This document shows, piece by piece, positions 24,713-32,786 of a stretch of DNA of 64,000 nucleotides. Origin of the DNA: Crossiella equi. Lineage in GTDB: Bacteria; Actinomycetota; Actinomycetes; Mycobacteriales; Pseudonocardiaceae. Both the position numbers and the translations under genes were made by a program. The stretch spans positions 8,355,786-8,419,785 of the forward strand of contig NZ_JAGIOO010000001.1 in NCBI RefSeq assembly GCF_017876755.1, given 5' to 3'. The notes under the pieces are model-generated. The model saw nothing but the letters and a program-made list of their open reading frames with translations, did no database searches and was not told the DNA's origin. Numbering within the stretch: position 1 is the stretch's first letter; each line of letters opens with the position of its first letter.

Positions 24713-27012
24713 ACCACCGCCCCGGAGCCCGCGCGCTGCCTGCCCTGCGGCTTCTTCGCCCGGGTCCGCCCGGCGCCGGGGGACTTGGTGTCCAGCAGCA
24801 CCGCCAGCGGTGCGGCCGTGGCCACCGTGGAGATGGTGCCCGCCACCACGCCGACCAGGACCGCGAGGGCGAAGTCGGCGAGCGAGCCGTCACCGAGCAG
24901 CATCAGGCACAGCAGCACCGCGAGCACACCGACACCGGTGTTGACCGTGCGCGGCAGGGTTTGCAGCACCGCGGTGCCCGCGATGCGGTGGAACGGTTCC
25001 CGGGGCCGCAGGCCGCGCAGCTCGCGCACCCGGTCGAAGACCACCACGGAGTCGTTGACCGAGTAGCCGATCACGGTGAGCAGCGCGGCCAGGAACACCG
25101 CGTCCATGGTGATGCCGAGCCAGGAGAACAGCCCGAGCAGTACGAGCACGTCGGTGACCAGGGCGCTGACCGTGGCCAGGCCCAGCCGCCAGTCGAACCG
25201 CACGGCCAGGTAGACCAGCTGCGCGGCGACCGCGATGAGCAGGGCGAGCACGGCCTTGCTGCGCAGCTCGTCGCCGAGGCTGGGCCCGATCAGCTCGCTG
25301 CGCACCTGCCGCGTCTCGCCGCCGAGCCCGGCGAGCACGTCCTTGGCCTTGGCGGCCTGGGTGTCGTCGACCGGCCCGGTGCGGATGGCCAGCGCCTTGT
25401 CGCCGCTGGCCGAGACGGTGGTCCGGTCGAACCCGGCCGCCTGCAACGCCTCCCGGGCCGCCTCGGGGCTGACCTGCTGCGCGGTGGTGTACTCGAGCAG
25501 GCGGCCACCGGTGAACTCGACGCCGAGCTCGGGGCCGCGGACGAACAGACCGAGCGCGATGAGCACGGTGACCACCCCGGTGGCGAGCAGCCAGCGCTTC
25601 GGGTTGGCGTAGAGCCCGGAGAACCGCCCGGACAGCCAGGTGCGCACGCGCCCGAGGTGCCCGAGCCCGGTGAGCCAGGGCCGCTTGGCGACGAACTCGT
25701 TGTCGCAGACGAGCAGCAGCAGCACCCTGGTGAGCACGAGCGCGCTGAACAACGAGGCCAGCACACCGATGGACAACGTCACCCCGAAGCCCTGCACGGG
25801 CCCCGTGGCGAGGAAGAACAGCAGTGCGGCGGCCAGCAGCGTGGTGACGTTGGAGTCGGCGATGGCCGACACGGCCCCCTTGAACCCGCCCTCGACGGCG
25901 CGGTTGAGCCGCTGGCGGGGCGCGAGCCCGGACCGGGCGGCGAAGTCCTCGCGGGCCCGCTCGAACACCAGCACGTTGGCGTCCACCGCCATGCCGACGG
26001 CGAGTACCAGACCGGCCAGGCCGGGCAGGGTGAGCGTGGCCCCGATGGCCAGCAGCGAGGCGTAGGACAGGGCGGCGTACCCGGCGAGCGCGAGCACGGC
26101 GAGGAACCCGACGAGCCGGTAGACCACGATCAGGAACAGCCCGGTGATGGCGATCCCGAGCAGGGCGGCCCAGGCGCTGGCCTCGATGGCCTCGGCCCCG
26201 AGCGTCGGACCGACGGTCCGCTGCTCGATGACCTCGACGGGCAGCGGCAGGGCCCCACCCTTGATCAGCAAGGACAGCTCGTTGGCCTCGGCCTGGGTGA
26301 ACTTCCCGGTGATCCGGGTGTTGCCCCCACCCATCCCGGCCTGGCACCCGACACTCGGGTCGACCTGCGGCGAGGAGATGACCTTGTTGTCCAGCACGAT
26401 GGCGACCCGCCGCTGCGGGTTCCCGTCGGGGAAGCAGGCGGCCTGCCCGGTGAGCTTGCGCCAGCTCTCACTCCCGGGCCCGGAGAAGTCGATGGTGACC
26501 TGCCATCCGGCCCCCTGCGGCACCGGCCCGGACCCGGCCCCGGAGATGTTCTCCCCGGTCACCTGCGAGGCCCCGAGCCGAAGCGCGGCCCCGGACTCGT
26601 CGGGCAGCACGACTTCCCCCTGGCCCGCTGGTGTGCCGGGCGCGACGACCCCGAGCACGGGATGCATGGTCAGCTGCGCGGTCCGCCCCAACACGGCGAC
26701 GGCCTCAGCCGGGTCCTGCACCCCGGGCAGCTCAACGATGATCCGGTTCTCCCCGGACCGCACCAGCGTGGGCTCGGCCACCCCGAGCCCGTCCACGCGC
26801 CGCCGGATGACCTCCAACGCCCGATCGGTGGCACCGGCATCAGCGGCCACGGTAGGTGTGGACTTGGCCTCGAGAACGATCTGCGTACCCCCGCGAAGAT
26901 CAAGCCCGAGCCGGGGAGCGGTGGACAACACAAGATAGGAAGCGGTGACCAACACGGCAAGGGACAACAACCCCCGCACAAGCAGCCCCCGCCACGCCTG
27001 CGGACGCGACAA
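24709..27012 (-). CDS. secDF: SecDF fusion, protein translocase accessory subunit
   Basis: About 767-aa membrane protein with SecD and SecF halves in one chain and 12 predicted helices. The SecD part has GLDLRGGTQIVLEA (near residue 35-50), the P1-type periplasmic domain, and RRVDGLGVAEP; the SecF part starts near GLFVRGPELGVEFTGGRLLEY. Conserved D/R residues in TM4 and TM10 (for example VGMAVDANVLVFER) carry the proton flow that pulls exported proteins. TTG at 27012 is preferred because GGAGGAG lies 7 nt upstream; a GTG at 27045 has no such site. The TAG stop is inside the terminal CTAG of the palindromic element. Many actinomycetes keep separate secD and secF, so this is probably an additional SecDF. 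Confidence 0.88.
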   Translation of the reverse strand: MSRPQAWRGLLVRGLLSLAVLVTASYLVLSTAPRLGLDLRGGTQIVLEAKSTPTVAADAGATDRALEVIRRRVDGLGVAEPTLVRSGENRIIVELPGVQDPAEAVAVLGRTAQLTMHPVLGVVAPGTPAGQGEVVLPDESGAALRLGASQVTGENISGAGSGPVPQGAGWQVTIDFSGPGSESWRKLTGQAACFPDGNPQRRVAIVLDNKVISSPQVDPSVGCQAGMGGGNTRITGKFTQAEANELSLLIKGGALPLPVEVIEQRTVGPTLGAEAIEASAWAALLGIAITGLFLIVVYRLVGFLAVLALAGYAALSYASLLAIGATLTLPGLAGLVLAVGMAVDANVLVFERAREDFAARSGLAPRQRLNRAVEGGFKGAVSAIADSNVTTLLAAALLFFLATGPVQGFGVTLSIGVLASLFSALVLTRVLLLLVCDNEFVAKRPWLTGLGHLGRVRTWLSGRFSGLYANPKRWLLATGVVTVLIALGLFVRGPELGVEFTGGRLLEYTTAQQVSPEAAREALQAAGFDRTTVSASGDKALAIRTGPVDDTQAAKAKDVLAGLGGETRQVRSELIGPSLGDELRSKAVLALLIAVAAQLVYLAVRFDWRLGLATVSALVTDVLVLLGLFSWLGITMDAVFLAALLTVIGYSVNDSVVVFDRVRELRGLRPREPFHRIAGTAVLQTLPRTVNTGVGVLAVLLCLMLLGDGSLADFALAVLVGVVAGTISTVATAAPLAVLLDTKSPGAGRTRAKKPQGRQRAGSGAVV

Positions 27013-27065
27013 AGTAAGACTCCTCCAGGAAAAAGTTCCGTCCACTCAGGACGGCGAATGAGAGT

Positions 27066-27449
27066 TCATTTCCCTGGAAGGAAAGGCGGCCCACGTGTAG
27101 GCGCCTGCCGAGCAGCCACCTGGTCGACGGAGGGCGGCGAGTCGGGCCCGACCCACCCGGCCCCAACCCCGGGGTAGGCCACCGCAACCACGGGCAACCC
27201 GGACGGCAGCTCCCAGAAGTGCTGATGCGCCTGGGGATTGGCCACCGCGACCCGCTCGGCCGGGTGGTTCAGCCGGGTATCCCGGTGATCGGAACTGGAG
27301 CCCCCGAGATGCACCGACACGGCCACTTCGTGGGGCCGGTGCACACTGGGCTGGGCGGAGGCCACGGGGGCGACCGCGAGGGTGAGCAGACCGGAGAGCA
27401 GGACGGCGTAGAGCAGGCGGAGCAGACCGTGACGCGGCAGTTCGCGCAC
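27066..27449 (-). CDS. small secreted hypothetical protein
   Basis: 127-aa protein with a clear signal peptide (GLLRLLYAVLLSGLLTLAVA, then PVASAQ, residues about 8-33). The mature part is rich in His, Pro and Ser, with no cysteines and no recognised domain. GGGGGTGGGGT just before the GTG start may serve as ribosome-binding site. It ends 54 bp before the secDF start on the same strand and may share a transcript with it. Function unknown. Confidence 0.65.
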   Translation of the reverse strand: MRELPRHGLLRLLYAVLLSGLLTLAVAPVASAQPSVHRPHEVAVSVHLGGSSSDHRDTRLNHPAERVAVANPQAHQHFWELPSGLPVVAVAYPGVGAGWVGPDSPPSVDQVAARQAPTRGPPFLPGK

Positions 27450-27660
27450 ACCCCACCCCCTGTAGTCGACTGGTCCGGTTACGGGGCCAGTCTAGACCTT
27501 GGGGGGAGAAGGGGAAGCCCGGTTCGGGGGGCCTGTGGAGAACCCGGTCGCCGGACGGCCGAACACCCCGGAACCGGCTACCGCACAGACGCTTTGGCGA
27601 ACCCCAGTGCCACGAAGCCCATCTGCGGGGTTGGTGCCGAGCATCTACGCGGCCGTCAGC

Positions 27661-27878
27661 CGCCCAACACAAGACCAGCTCCGCTCAGCAACTGATCCGC
27701 GGCTCTTTGGCCCTCCTGGGGATCTGCCTGCCCGGCGAGGGCATGCTTTTGATTTGATCGAAGATCACATGCTCTCAAAATGAAGATCAAGAGAATGTCC
27801 TCGCCGGACGGGCAGCGTCCTGGAACGGCATCGAAGACCGCAGATCAGTTGCTGTGCGGTGCGGGATTGTGTTGGGCG
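27661..27878. repeat. 218-bp imperfect palindrome (unrelated to the CTAG element)
   Basis: The two halves are reverse complements over about 95 nt each. Perfect blocks are CGCCCAACACAA (27661-27672) with TTGTGTTGGGCG (27867-27878), AGCAACTGATC (27687) with GATCAGTTGCT (27843), and CCGGCGAGG (27732) with CCTCGCCGG (27799). The centre is A/T rich (GATTTGATCGAAGATCACAT). The gap 27450-27936 otherwise holds no gene that I can support. It could fold to a long hairpin RNA, be a terminator structure, or be a decayed inverted repeat of a mobile element. Confidence 0.7.
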
Positions 27879-27936
27879 TCCCGCGGTCTCGTAGACGTCG
27901 GGCTGCGGTGGGGCTGCTCCGCGGCCAAAAGCAAAA

Positions 27937-28146
27937 TCAGGGCTTCGCCCGCAGCTTCGCCAAGGTCAGCACGTCGCCCCGGATGCCCCACCCCCCGTCG
28001 GCGACCTCGTCCACCAGCACCATGGTGTTCGCCCGGGCCTCCTCCCCGAACAGCTCCACGTACAGCTCCGTCACCTTGACGACAAGCCGCTCCTTCTCCT
28101 CGGGCCCGATCAACCCGGCAGGCACCTTCAAGTTCGCGAATGGCAT
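27937..28146 (-). CDS. 4-oxalocrotonate tautomerase-family protein
   Basis: 69-aa small enzyme of the tautomerase superfamily. After removal of Met the N-terminal residue is Pro (MPFANLKVPAGLI), the catalytic base of this family. The length is typical for a monomer that assembles into hexamers, and VTELYVELFGEEARANTMVL is the usual core. The substrate is probably an enol or unsaturated acid, not known here. It is divergent from an XRE regulator (start 28230) that may control it. Confidence 0.85.
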   Translation of the reverse strand: MPFANLKVPAGLIGPEEKERLVVKVTELYVELFGEEARANTMVLVDEVADGGWGIRGDVLTLAKLRAKP

Positions 28147-28229
28147 GCCCCCACCCTCCACCGCGCCCGCCACCCGGACCAGGGGCCGCCAACCCCTGCC
28201 TCACCGAGCTCCCGGGTGATACTGGGACC

Positions 28230-29033
28230 GTGGACCTGCACGCCCTCGGTGCCTTCCTGCACACCCGTCGTGACCGCCTCACCCCACCCGAGGTCGGGCT
28301 CCCGTCCGGGGAGCGTCGCCGCGTACCCGGGCTTCGCCGCGATGAGGTGGCGGGGCTGGCTGGGGCGTCCGTCGACTACTACACCGAGCTGGAGCGGGGG
28401 CGCGGGGCGCAACCATCCACACAGGTCCTCCTCGCGCTCTCCCGGGCCCTGCGGCTGGACGCCGACGAGCACGACCACCTCTTCCACCTCGCCGGGCAGC
28501 GCGTGCCGCCCGCCAGTGATCCCGTGGTCCGCGTCCAGCCGACCTTGTTGGCGCTCCTGGACCGGTTGGACGGGACGCCCGCGCAGATCCTCACCGACCT
28601 GCACGAGACGCTCGTGCAGAACCCGCTCGCCGTTCGGCTGGTCGGTGCTCCCGAGCACGACGAGTGGCCCCGGGCGAGTTTCCTGTACCGGTGGTTCACC
28701 GAGGCCGGGATCCGTGGCCGGTATCCCGAGGAGGACCACGCGCACCACTCCCGCGTCCTCGTCTTCGATCTCCGGGCCGCCGTGGCCCGGCGCGGGTTCG
28801 TGGGTCCGGCCGCGGAGCTGGTGGCCGAGCTTCGTGGGGGCAGCCCCGAGTTCGCCGCGTTGTGGGACACCGGGGACGTGGCCGTGCGGCGTGGGGAGTT
28901 CAAGCGGATCAACCACCCTGAGCTCGGGGTGGTCCAGGTGCGCTGCCAGAACGTGTTCAGTGAGGACGGTCGGCAGCGGCTCCAGTTCTTCACCGCCCCC
29001 GACGGGGCGCCCGAGCCCGGTCTCAGCGTTTGA
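28230..29033 (+). CDS. XRE-family regulator with MmyB-like ligand-binding domain
   Basis: 267-aa regulator. The N-terminal HTH (FLHTRRDRLTPPEVGL, then RRVPGLRRDEVAGLAGASV and YYTELERGR, residues about 7-57) is the form typical of MmyB-like proteins. The rest, with DDxHHSRVLVFDLRAAVAR-type spacing and FKRINHPELG, is the MmyB ligand-binding domain, reported to bind fatty acids in one structure. Such regulators usually control a divergent oxidoreductase or tautomerase; here the neighbour is the 69-aa tautomerase. The GTG at 28230 is the first start consistent with the family length. Its end overlaps the convergent gene by 11 bp. Confidence 0.9.
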   Translation: MDLHALGAFLHTRRDRLTPPEVGLPSGERRRVPGLRRDEVAGLAGASVDYYTELERGRGAQPSTQVLLALSRALRLDADEHDHLFHLAGQRVPPASDPVVRVQPTLLALLDRLDGTPAQILTDLHETLVQNPLAVRLVGAPEHDEWPRASFLYRWFTEAGIRGRYPEEDHAHHSRVLVFDLRAAVARRGFVGPAAELVAELRGGSPEFAALWDTGDVAVRRGEFKRINHPELGVVQVRCQNVFSEDGRQRLQFFTAPDGAPEPGLSV

Positions 29034-30528
29034 CCAGTGGCAGGTCCCGGCTCACCGGGCGGAAACCCACGCCGTGGAACAGGCCGCGGGCCCGGGGGTG
29101 GCCTGGCGCGCCCAGGCAGGGCACCGTGACGTGGGTCGCCCCGGCCTCGCGGGCCAGGTGCATGCCGTGCCACAGCATGGCCGTGCCCAGGTGCCGGCGC
29201 CGGTGGTCCGGGTGGGTGCCCACCGGTTCGAACTCCGCGGTGCGGTTCACCTCGTCCAGCCACAGGATCGTGGAGGCCGCCATCGTGCCGTCCGGTGCCT
29301 CGACGAGCACGTGCAGGTCCGCGCGGTAGCCCGGGCTGCGGCGCACACCCTCGTAGCTGGTCGCGTCGTAGGTGGTCGGGGTCCAGGCGGCCACGTGCGC
29401 CTGGACCGCCGCGTCCGGACCGGCGTCCTCGGCGGTGCGGAAGCGGTAGCCGGGTGGCAGCACCGGGGCGGCCAGGTCCGCCAGGTCCCGTTCGTTGAGC
29501 TGGGTCCAGGAGCCGTTGTCGCCCAGTTCGGCCGGGTCCGGCTCGTAACCGTGTGCGGTCCACTGGGAGAGGGCCGCCTCGTCGGCGGCCTGGGCCAGTA
29601 CGGTGCGCTCTCGTCCGGTCGCGACCTCGTCGAACCAGGTGATGACCTCCGGCAGCAGTCCGGCGTGGTCGGGGTGGACCTGGTGGGCGAGGTAGGCGCT
29701 CGCGCCGAGCGTCACCCAGCCCCAGGCGACCAGCTCGTCCCCGTCGAACCACAGCCTGCGCCGCCACCGCTCGCCCCGGGCGACCCGGTTCCGGCCCCAG
29801 TTCCACGCCAGCTCCCCGTAGGCGGCGTCACTGTTCACCAGGTCCGGTCGCACGGCCGTGACCCGTTGGGCCAGGCCCTGCATGAGCCGCAGGTCCGCGG
29901 CCGTCACCCGCGCGGGCCGCCACACCGAGCTCGGCAGCACCGCCACGCCCTCCAGGGAGCGCGGCACCGGCACGTCGTACCGGGCCACCCGGTCGAAGAG
30001 CTCCTTCGGCAGGTACGGCCGCCGGGGGTCGCCGACCAGCACGAGCGCGCCGCGTTCGGCCGCCCGGCGCAGGAACGGCAGCACCGCCGAGCCCATGTCC
30101 TGGTCGTAGAACACGTCCCCGGCCAGCACCACGTCCGCGTCCACAGTGGACGAGAGCACGTCGGCGACCAGCGGGGCCAGCGCGACCCCGTTCACCTCGG
30201 CGTTGAGCCGCGTGGCCACCAGCGCCACCGGGTCCACGTCGCACGCGGTCACCGCCGCCGCACCGGCCCGTGCCGCGGCGATCGCCACCAGCCCGGAGCC
30301 GCACGCCAGGTCGAACACCCGCCGCCCGGCCACGAGCCCGGGGTGGTCCAGCACGTACCGCGCCACCGCCTGCCCACCAGCCCACGGGAACGCCCAGAAC
30401 GGCGGCTCGGCGGCCCCGGTCAGCTCCCACAGGGCGGTGATGTCCTCGGCCTCGTGCAGTTGGACCTCCGGTACCAGCCCGCTCGCGCGGACCGTCGTGT
30501 GTTCCCGTACGAACGCCTCGGCGTCCAC
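29023..30528 (-). CDS. methyltransferase - GNAT acetyltransferase fusion
   Basis: 501-aa protein with two enzymes in one frame. Residues 1-about 215 are a methyltransferase of the ETF-beta/Nnt1 lysine-methyltransferase type: FWAFPWAGGQAVARYVLDHP, VFDLACGSGLVAIAAARAGA (motif I), VLAGDVFYD. Residues about 220-501 carry GNAT folds, with the acetyl-CoA loop at HPDHRRRHLGTAMLWHG (about 440-456) and a degenerate first GNAT before it. GAGGAGG precedes the GTG start. These domains are usually separate proteins. Targets are unknown; protein or small-molecule modification is possible. A second GNAT gene lies 10 bp upstream on the same strand. Confidence 0.83.
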   Translation of the reverse strand: MDAEAFVREHTTVRASGLVPEVQLHEAEDITALWELTGAAEPPFWAFPWAGGQAVARYVLDHPGLVAGRRVFDLACGSGLVAIAAARAGAAAVTACDVDPVALVATRLNAEVNGVALAPLVADVLSSTVDADVVLAGDVFYDQDMGSAVLPFLRRAAERGALVLVGDPRRPYLPKELFDRVARYDVPVPRSLEGVAVLPSSVWRPARVTAADLRLMQGLAQRVTAVRPDLVNSDAAYGELAWNWGRNRVARGERWRRRLWFDGDELVAWGWVTLGASAYLAHQVHPDHAGLLPEVITWFDEVATGRERTVLAQAADEAALSQWTAHGYEPDPAELGDNGSWTQLNERDLADLAAPVLPPGYRFRTAEDAGPDAAVQAHVAAWTPTTYDATSYEGVRRSPGYRADLHVLVEAPDGTMAASTILWLDEVNRTAEFEPVGTHPDHRRRHLGTAMLWHGMHLAREAGATHVTVPCLGAPGHPRARGLFHGVGFRPVSRDLPLVKR

Positions 30529-30538
30529 GGCAGCCTCC

Positions 30539-31282
30539 TCAGGCAGGCATCAGCACGGTCATGGACTCCTCGACGTGCCGGAAGCCCAGCCGCTCGTACA
30601 GGGTGCGCGCCGGGTTGCCCTCGGTGACCGCGAGCCCGATGGCGGGCAGCCCGTCCGCCGCGGCCTGCGCGACCGTCCGGCGCAGCAGCGCCGCACCCAG
30701 CCCCCGGTAGGCGGGATCGGGGTCGCGGAAGACCTGCGCGATCCACGGCCCGCCCAGCGGGGGCACGCCGATTCCCGTGCTCGCGACGACCCCGGCCACC
30801 ACGTCCTCGCCGTCCAGCACCAGGCCGCCGCACCGCAGCAGCGGTCCCCGCCAGCGCCCGGAGAGCAGGTCGTCCAGGTCGTGGCGGTGCGCCTCGGGGT
30901 CCAGCACGTGGTCGGGGTGGCCGGGCGGGTAGGCGCGCCGCAGCGCCGGGTAGACCCGTGCCACCGGCAGGTCCACGGGCGTGACGCGCAGCCCGGCGGG
31001 CAGCTCCGGCTCGCGCCAGGCCGGGTCCACCGGGCCGGACAGGTCGTAGCTGAGGCTGTGCCCGTGCCGGACCAGCGTGCCGCCCTTGGCCTTGGCCGCC
31101 AGCGCGATCTCCGGCGGGCCGCTGAACACCCAGCCCGCGCACCGCTCCAGCAGCACCTCGACCACCTCGGTGGGCTCGGCGTCCACCGCCACCAGGTCCG
31201 CCGCGCACGGCAGCCCCATGCGCGTGGACAGCCGGTAGCGCGCCAGCACCCGCCCGGTGTGGTCCAACAGCTCCTCGTGCAC
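30539..31282 (-). CDS. GNAT-family N-acetyltransferase
   Basis: 247-aa acetyltransferase. The acetyl-CoA-binding motif is FRDPDPAYRGLGAALLRR (about 184-201), followed by AAADGLPAIGLAVTEGNPARTLYERLGF, the standard GNAT C-terminal beta bulge and helix. The N-terminal about 120 residues are family-specific. GTG at 31282 is chosen because it is 10 bp after the stop of the LuxR-type gene and preceded by GGGAG; a longer frame would overlap that gene. It lies in a row with the methyltransferase-GNAT fusion. Substrate unknown. Confidence 0.85.
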   Translation of the reverse strand: MHEELLDHTGRVLARYRLSTRMGLPCAADLVAVDAEPTEVVEVLLERCAGWVFSGPPEIALAAKAKGGTLVRHGHSLSYDLSGPVDPAWREPELPAGLRVTPVDLPVARVYPALRRAYPPGHPDHVLDPEAHRHDLDDLLSGRWRGPLLRCGGLVLDGEDVVAGVVASTGIGVPPLGGPWIAQVFRDPDPAYRGLGAALLRRTVAQAAADGLPAIGLAVTEGNPARTLYERLGFRHVEESMTVLMPA

Positions 31283-31292
31283 AGCCCGCTCC

Positions 31293-32663
31293 CTACTCCC
31301 GCGACGCCGGTGGCCACACCGCCGCGTCCAGCACACCCGTGGTGTAGGCCCGGGCCACCAGCGCGGTGCGGTTGGCGGCCTGGAACCGTCGGCACAGCTG
31401 GGTGACGTGGTAGGTCACCCCGTCCGGGGTCAGTCCCACCGCGGAGGCGATCGCCGAGGTGGTGTCCCCGGCCGCGACCCTAGTGAGGATCTCCGTCTCC
31501 CGCGTACTGAGTTCCGGGGGCGTGTCGGCGGTCCCGGGGGTCTCCGGGTCGGCGGCCAGGGTCAGCAGCAGGCTCGCCTCCACGTCCTTGACCACCTGGA
31601 GGGTGAGCGTGCCGGTGCGCGTGCGGCCGGTGCGGCGCGGGGCCCACCGGACGGCCAGGGTGCGGCGGCCCCGGGCGCCCGAGCCCAGCTCGCGCATCAG
31701 CCGGTCGTGCGCGTCCTGCTGCCTGGCCGCCATCAGCGTGGTCAGCACGGTGCCGTGCAGGCGGGCCGGGCTGGTGCCGAGCAGGGCGGCGAACTCCGGG
31801 TTGACCAGGTCCAGCGTGCCGTCGGTGCGGGAGATCGCGGCGGGCACCGGCACGCGGTCCAGCAGCGCGGTGAACCGGTTGCGCCACAGCGTGGCCTCCC
31901 GGCGCGCGGCGCGGAACTCGGTGACGTCGAACAGGATCGTGCCCACGTGCGGGGCCGCACCGCCGGGCTGCGGCAACGGGAAGCGGTAGCCGGACCACTC
32001 CGACTCCCCACCCTCGCCGTGCACGCGCAGCCGCACCTGGCGGGCCAGCCCGGACAGCAGCACCGCCGCGCTCTGCTCCGCGGTCTGCTCGGCCACCTCC
32101 GGCGGCAGCACCTCGTGCACGGTGCGCCCCACGACCTCCGCCAGCGGGCGGTCCAGCAGGCCCAGGCCGGTGTCGCGCACCCAGACGTAGCGGTGCGCCT
32201 CGTCGGTGATCGTGGCCAGCACCGGGGCGTGCGCGACGAACTGGGCCAGCCGCTGCTCGGCCTGCGCCAGCGCGGCGCGGTCGGCGTGCCAGTCGCTGAC
32301 CTCCACCGCGACCACGCCCAGCGCCGGGCCGTGCGGGGTGCGGACCAGGAGCTTGTGCCCGGCCAGCCACAGCCGCCGCTCCGGCTCACCCGGCAGCCGG
32401 GCCGCCACCGGGTCGCTGGGCCGCCACCGCACCGGCTCGCCGGTGCGCCACACGCGCTCGTCCTCGGCCATCGGCGCGGCGGCCGCGGGACCGAGCCAGT
32501 CGGCCAGCGTGGTGCCCGGCAGCGTCTCCGCGGTGGCCCCGAGCAGCCGCAGGTAGCCGGGGGAGGCCCAGGTGAACCGGCCCTCCCGGTCGCGCAGCGC
32601 GGCCAGGGCGCCGGAGGCGGCGAGCAGCTCGGCCAGCCCGAGCCGGTCCACGAGGTCGGTCAC
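31293..32663 (-). CDS. PAS-domain LuxR-type transcriptional regulator
   Basis: 456-aa regulator. Three PAS-like segments (about 10-130, 140-255, 265-370) precede a LuxR-type HTH at the C-terminus (LSTRETEILTRVAAGDTTSA, then IASAVGLTPDGVTYHV and LCRRFQAANRTALVARA, about 392-448). PAS domains suggest sensing of redox state, light or a small ligand; no heme or flavin ligand residue can be assigned with certainty. It is divergent from a CYP102-type P450 gene, with a perfect 18-bp palindrome 23 bp before its own start. It likely activates or represses the P450. The GTG at 32663 has no clear ribosome-binding site, so it may be leaderless. Confidence 0.88.
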   Translation of the reverse strand: MTDLVDRLGLAELLAASGALAALRDREGRFTWASPGYLRLLGATAETLPGTTLADWLGPAAAAPMAEDERVWRTGEPVRWRPSDPVAARLPGEPERRLWLAGHKLLVRTPHGPALGVVAVEVSDWHADRAALAQAEQRLAQFVAHAPVLATITDEAHRYVWVRDTGLGLLDRPLAEVVGRTVHEVLPPEVAEQTAEQSAAVLLSGLARQVRLRVHGEGGESEWSGYRFPLPQPGGAAPHVGTILFDVTEFRAARREATLWRNRFTALLDRVPVPAAISRTDGTLDLVNPEFAALLGTSPARLHGTVLTTLMAARQQDAHDRLMRELGSGARGRRTLAVRWAPRRTGRTRTGTLTLQVVKDVEASLLLTLAADPETPGTADTPPELSTRETEILTRVAAGDTTSAIASAVGLTPDGVTYHVTQLCRRFQAANRTALVARAYTTGVLDAAVWPPASRE

Positions 32664-32685
32664 AAGGAGGAAAGGCTAGCCGATC

Positions 32686-32703
32686 ACTACAAGATCTTGT
32701 AGT
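32686..32703. promoter_or_regulatory. lux-box-like perfect 18-bp palindrome
   Basis: ACTACAAGATCTTGTAGT reads the same on both strands. It lies between the PAS-LuxR regulator (start 32663, - strand) and the P450 gene (start 32787, + strand), about 83 bp before the P450 start. Size and symmetry match sites bound by dimeric LuxR/FixJ-type HTH domains, and it is A/T-richer than its surroundings. Confidence 0.75.
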
Positions 32704-32786
32704 CGGATGGCCGTCGAGGGGGCTCACCCGGGTGCACTCTTGATCCGTCAAGACACCACCTGACAACGAAGATCGGGGACACGACG

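Noticed and set aside
27013-27045. GTG at 27045 as start of secDF
   Set aside because: No ribosome-binding site; TTG at 27012 has GGAGGAG at proper distance.
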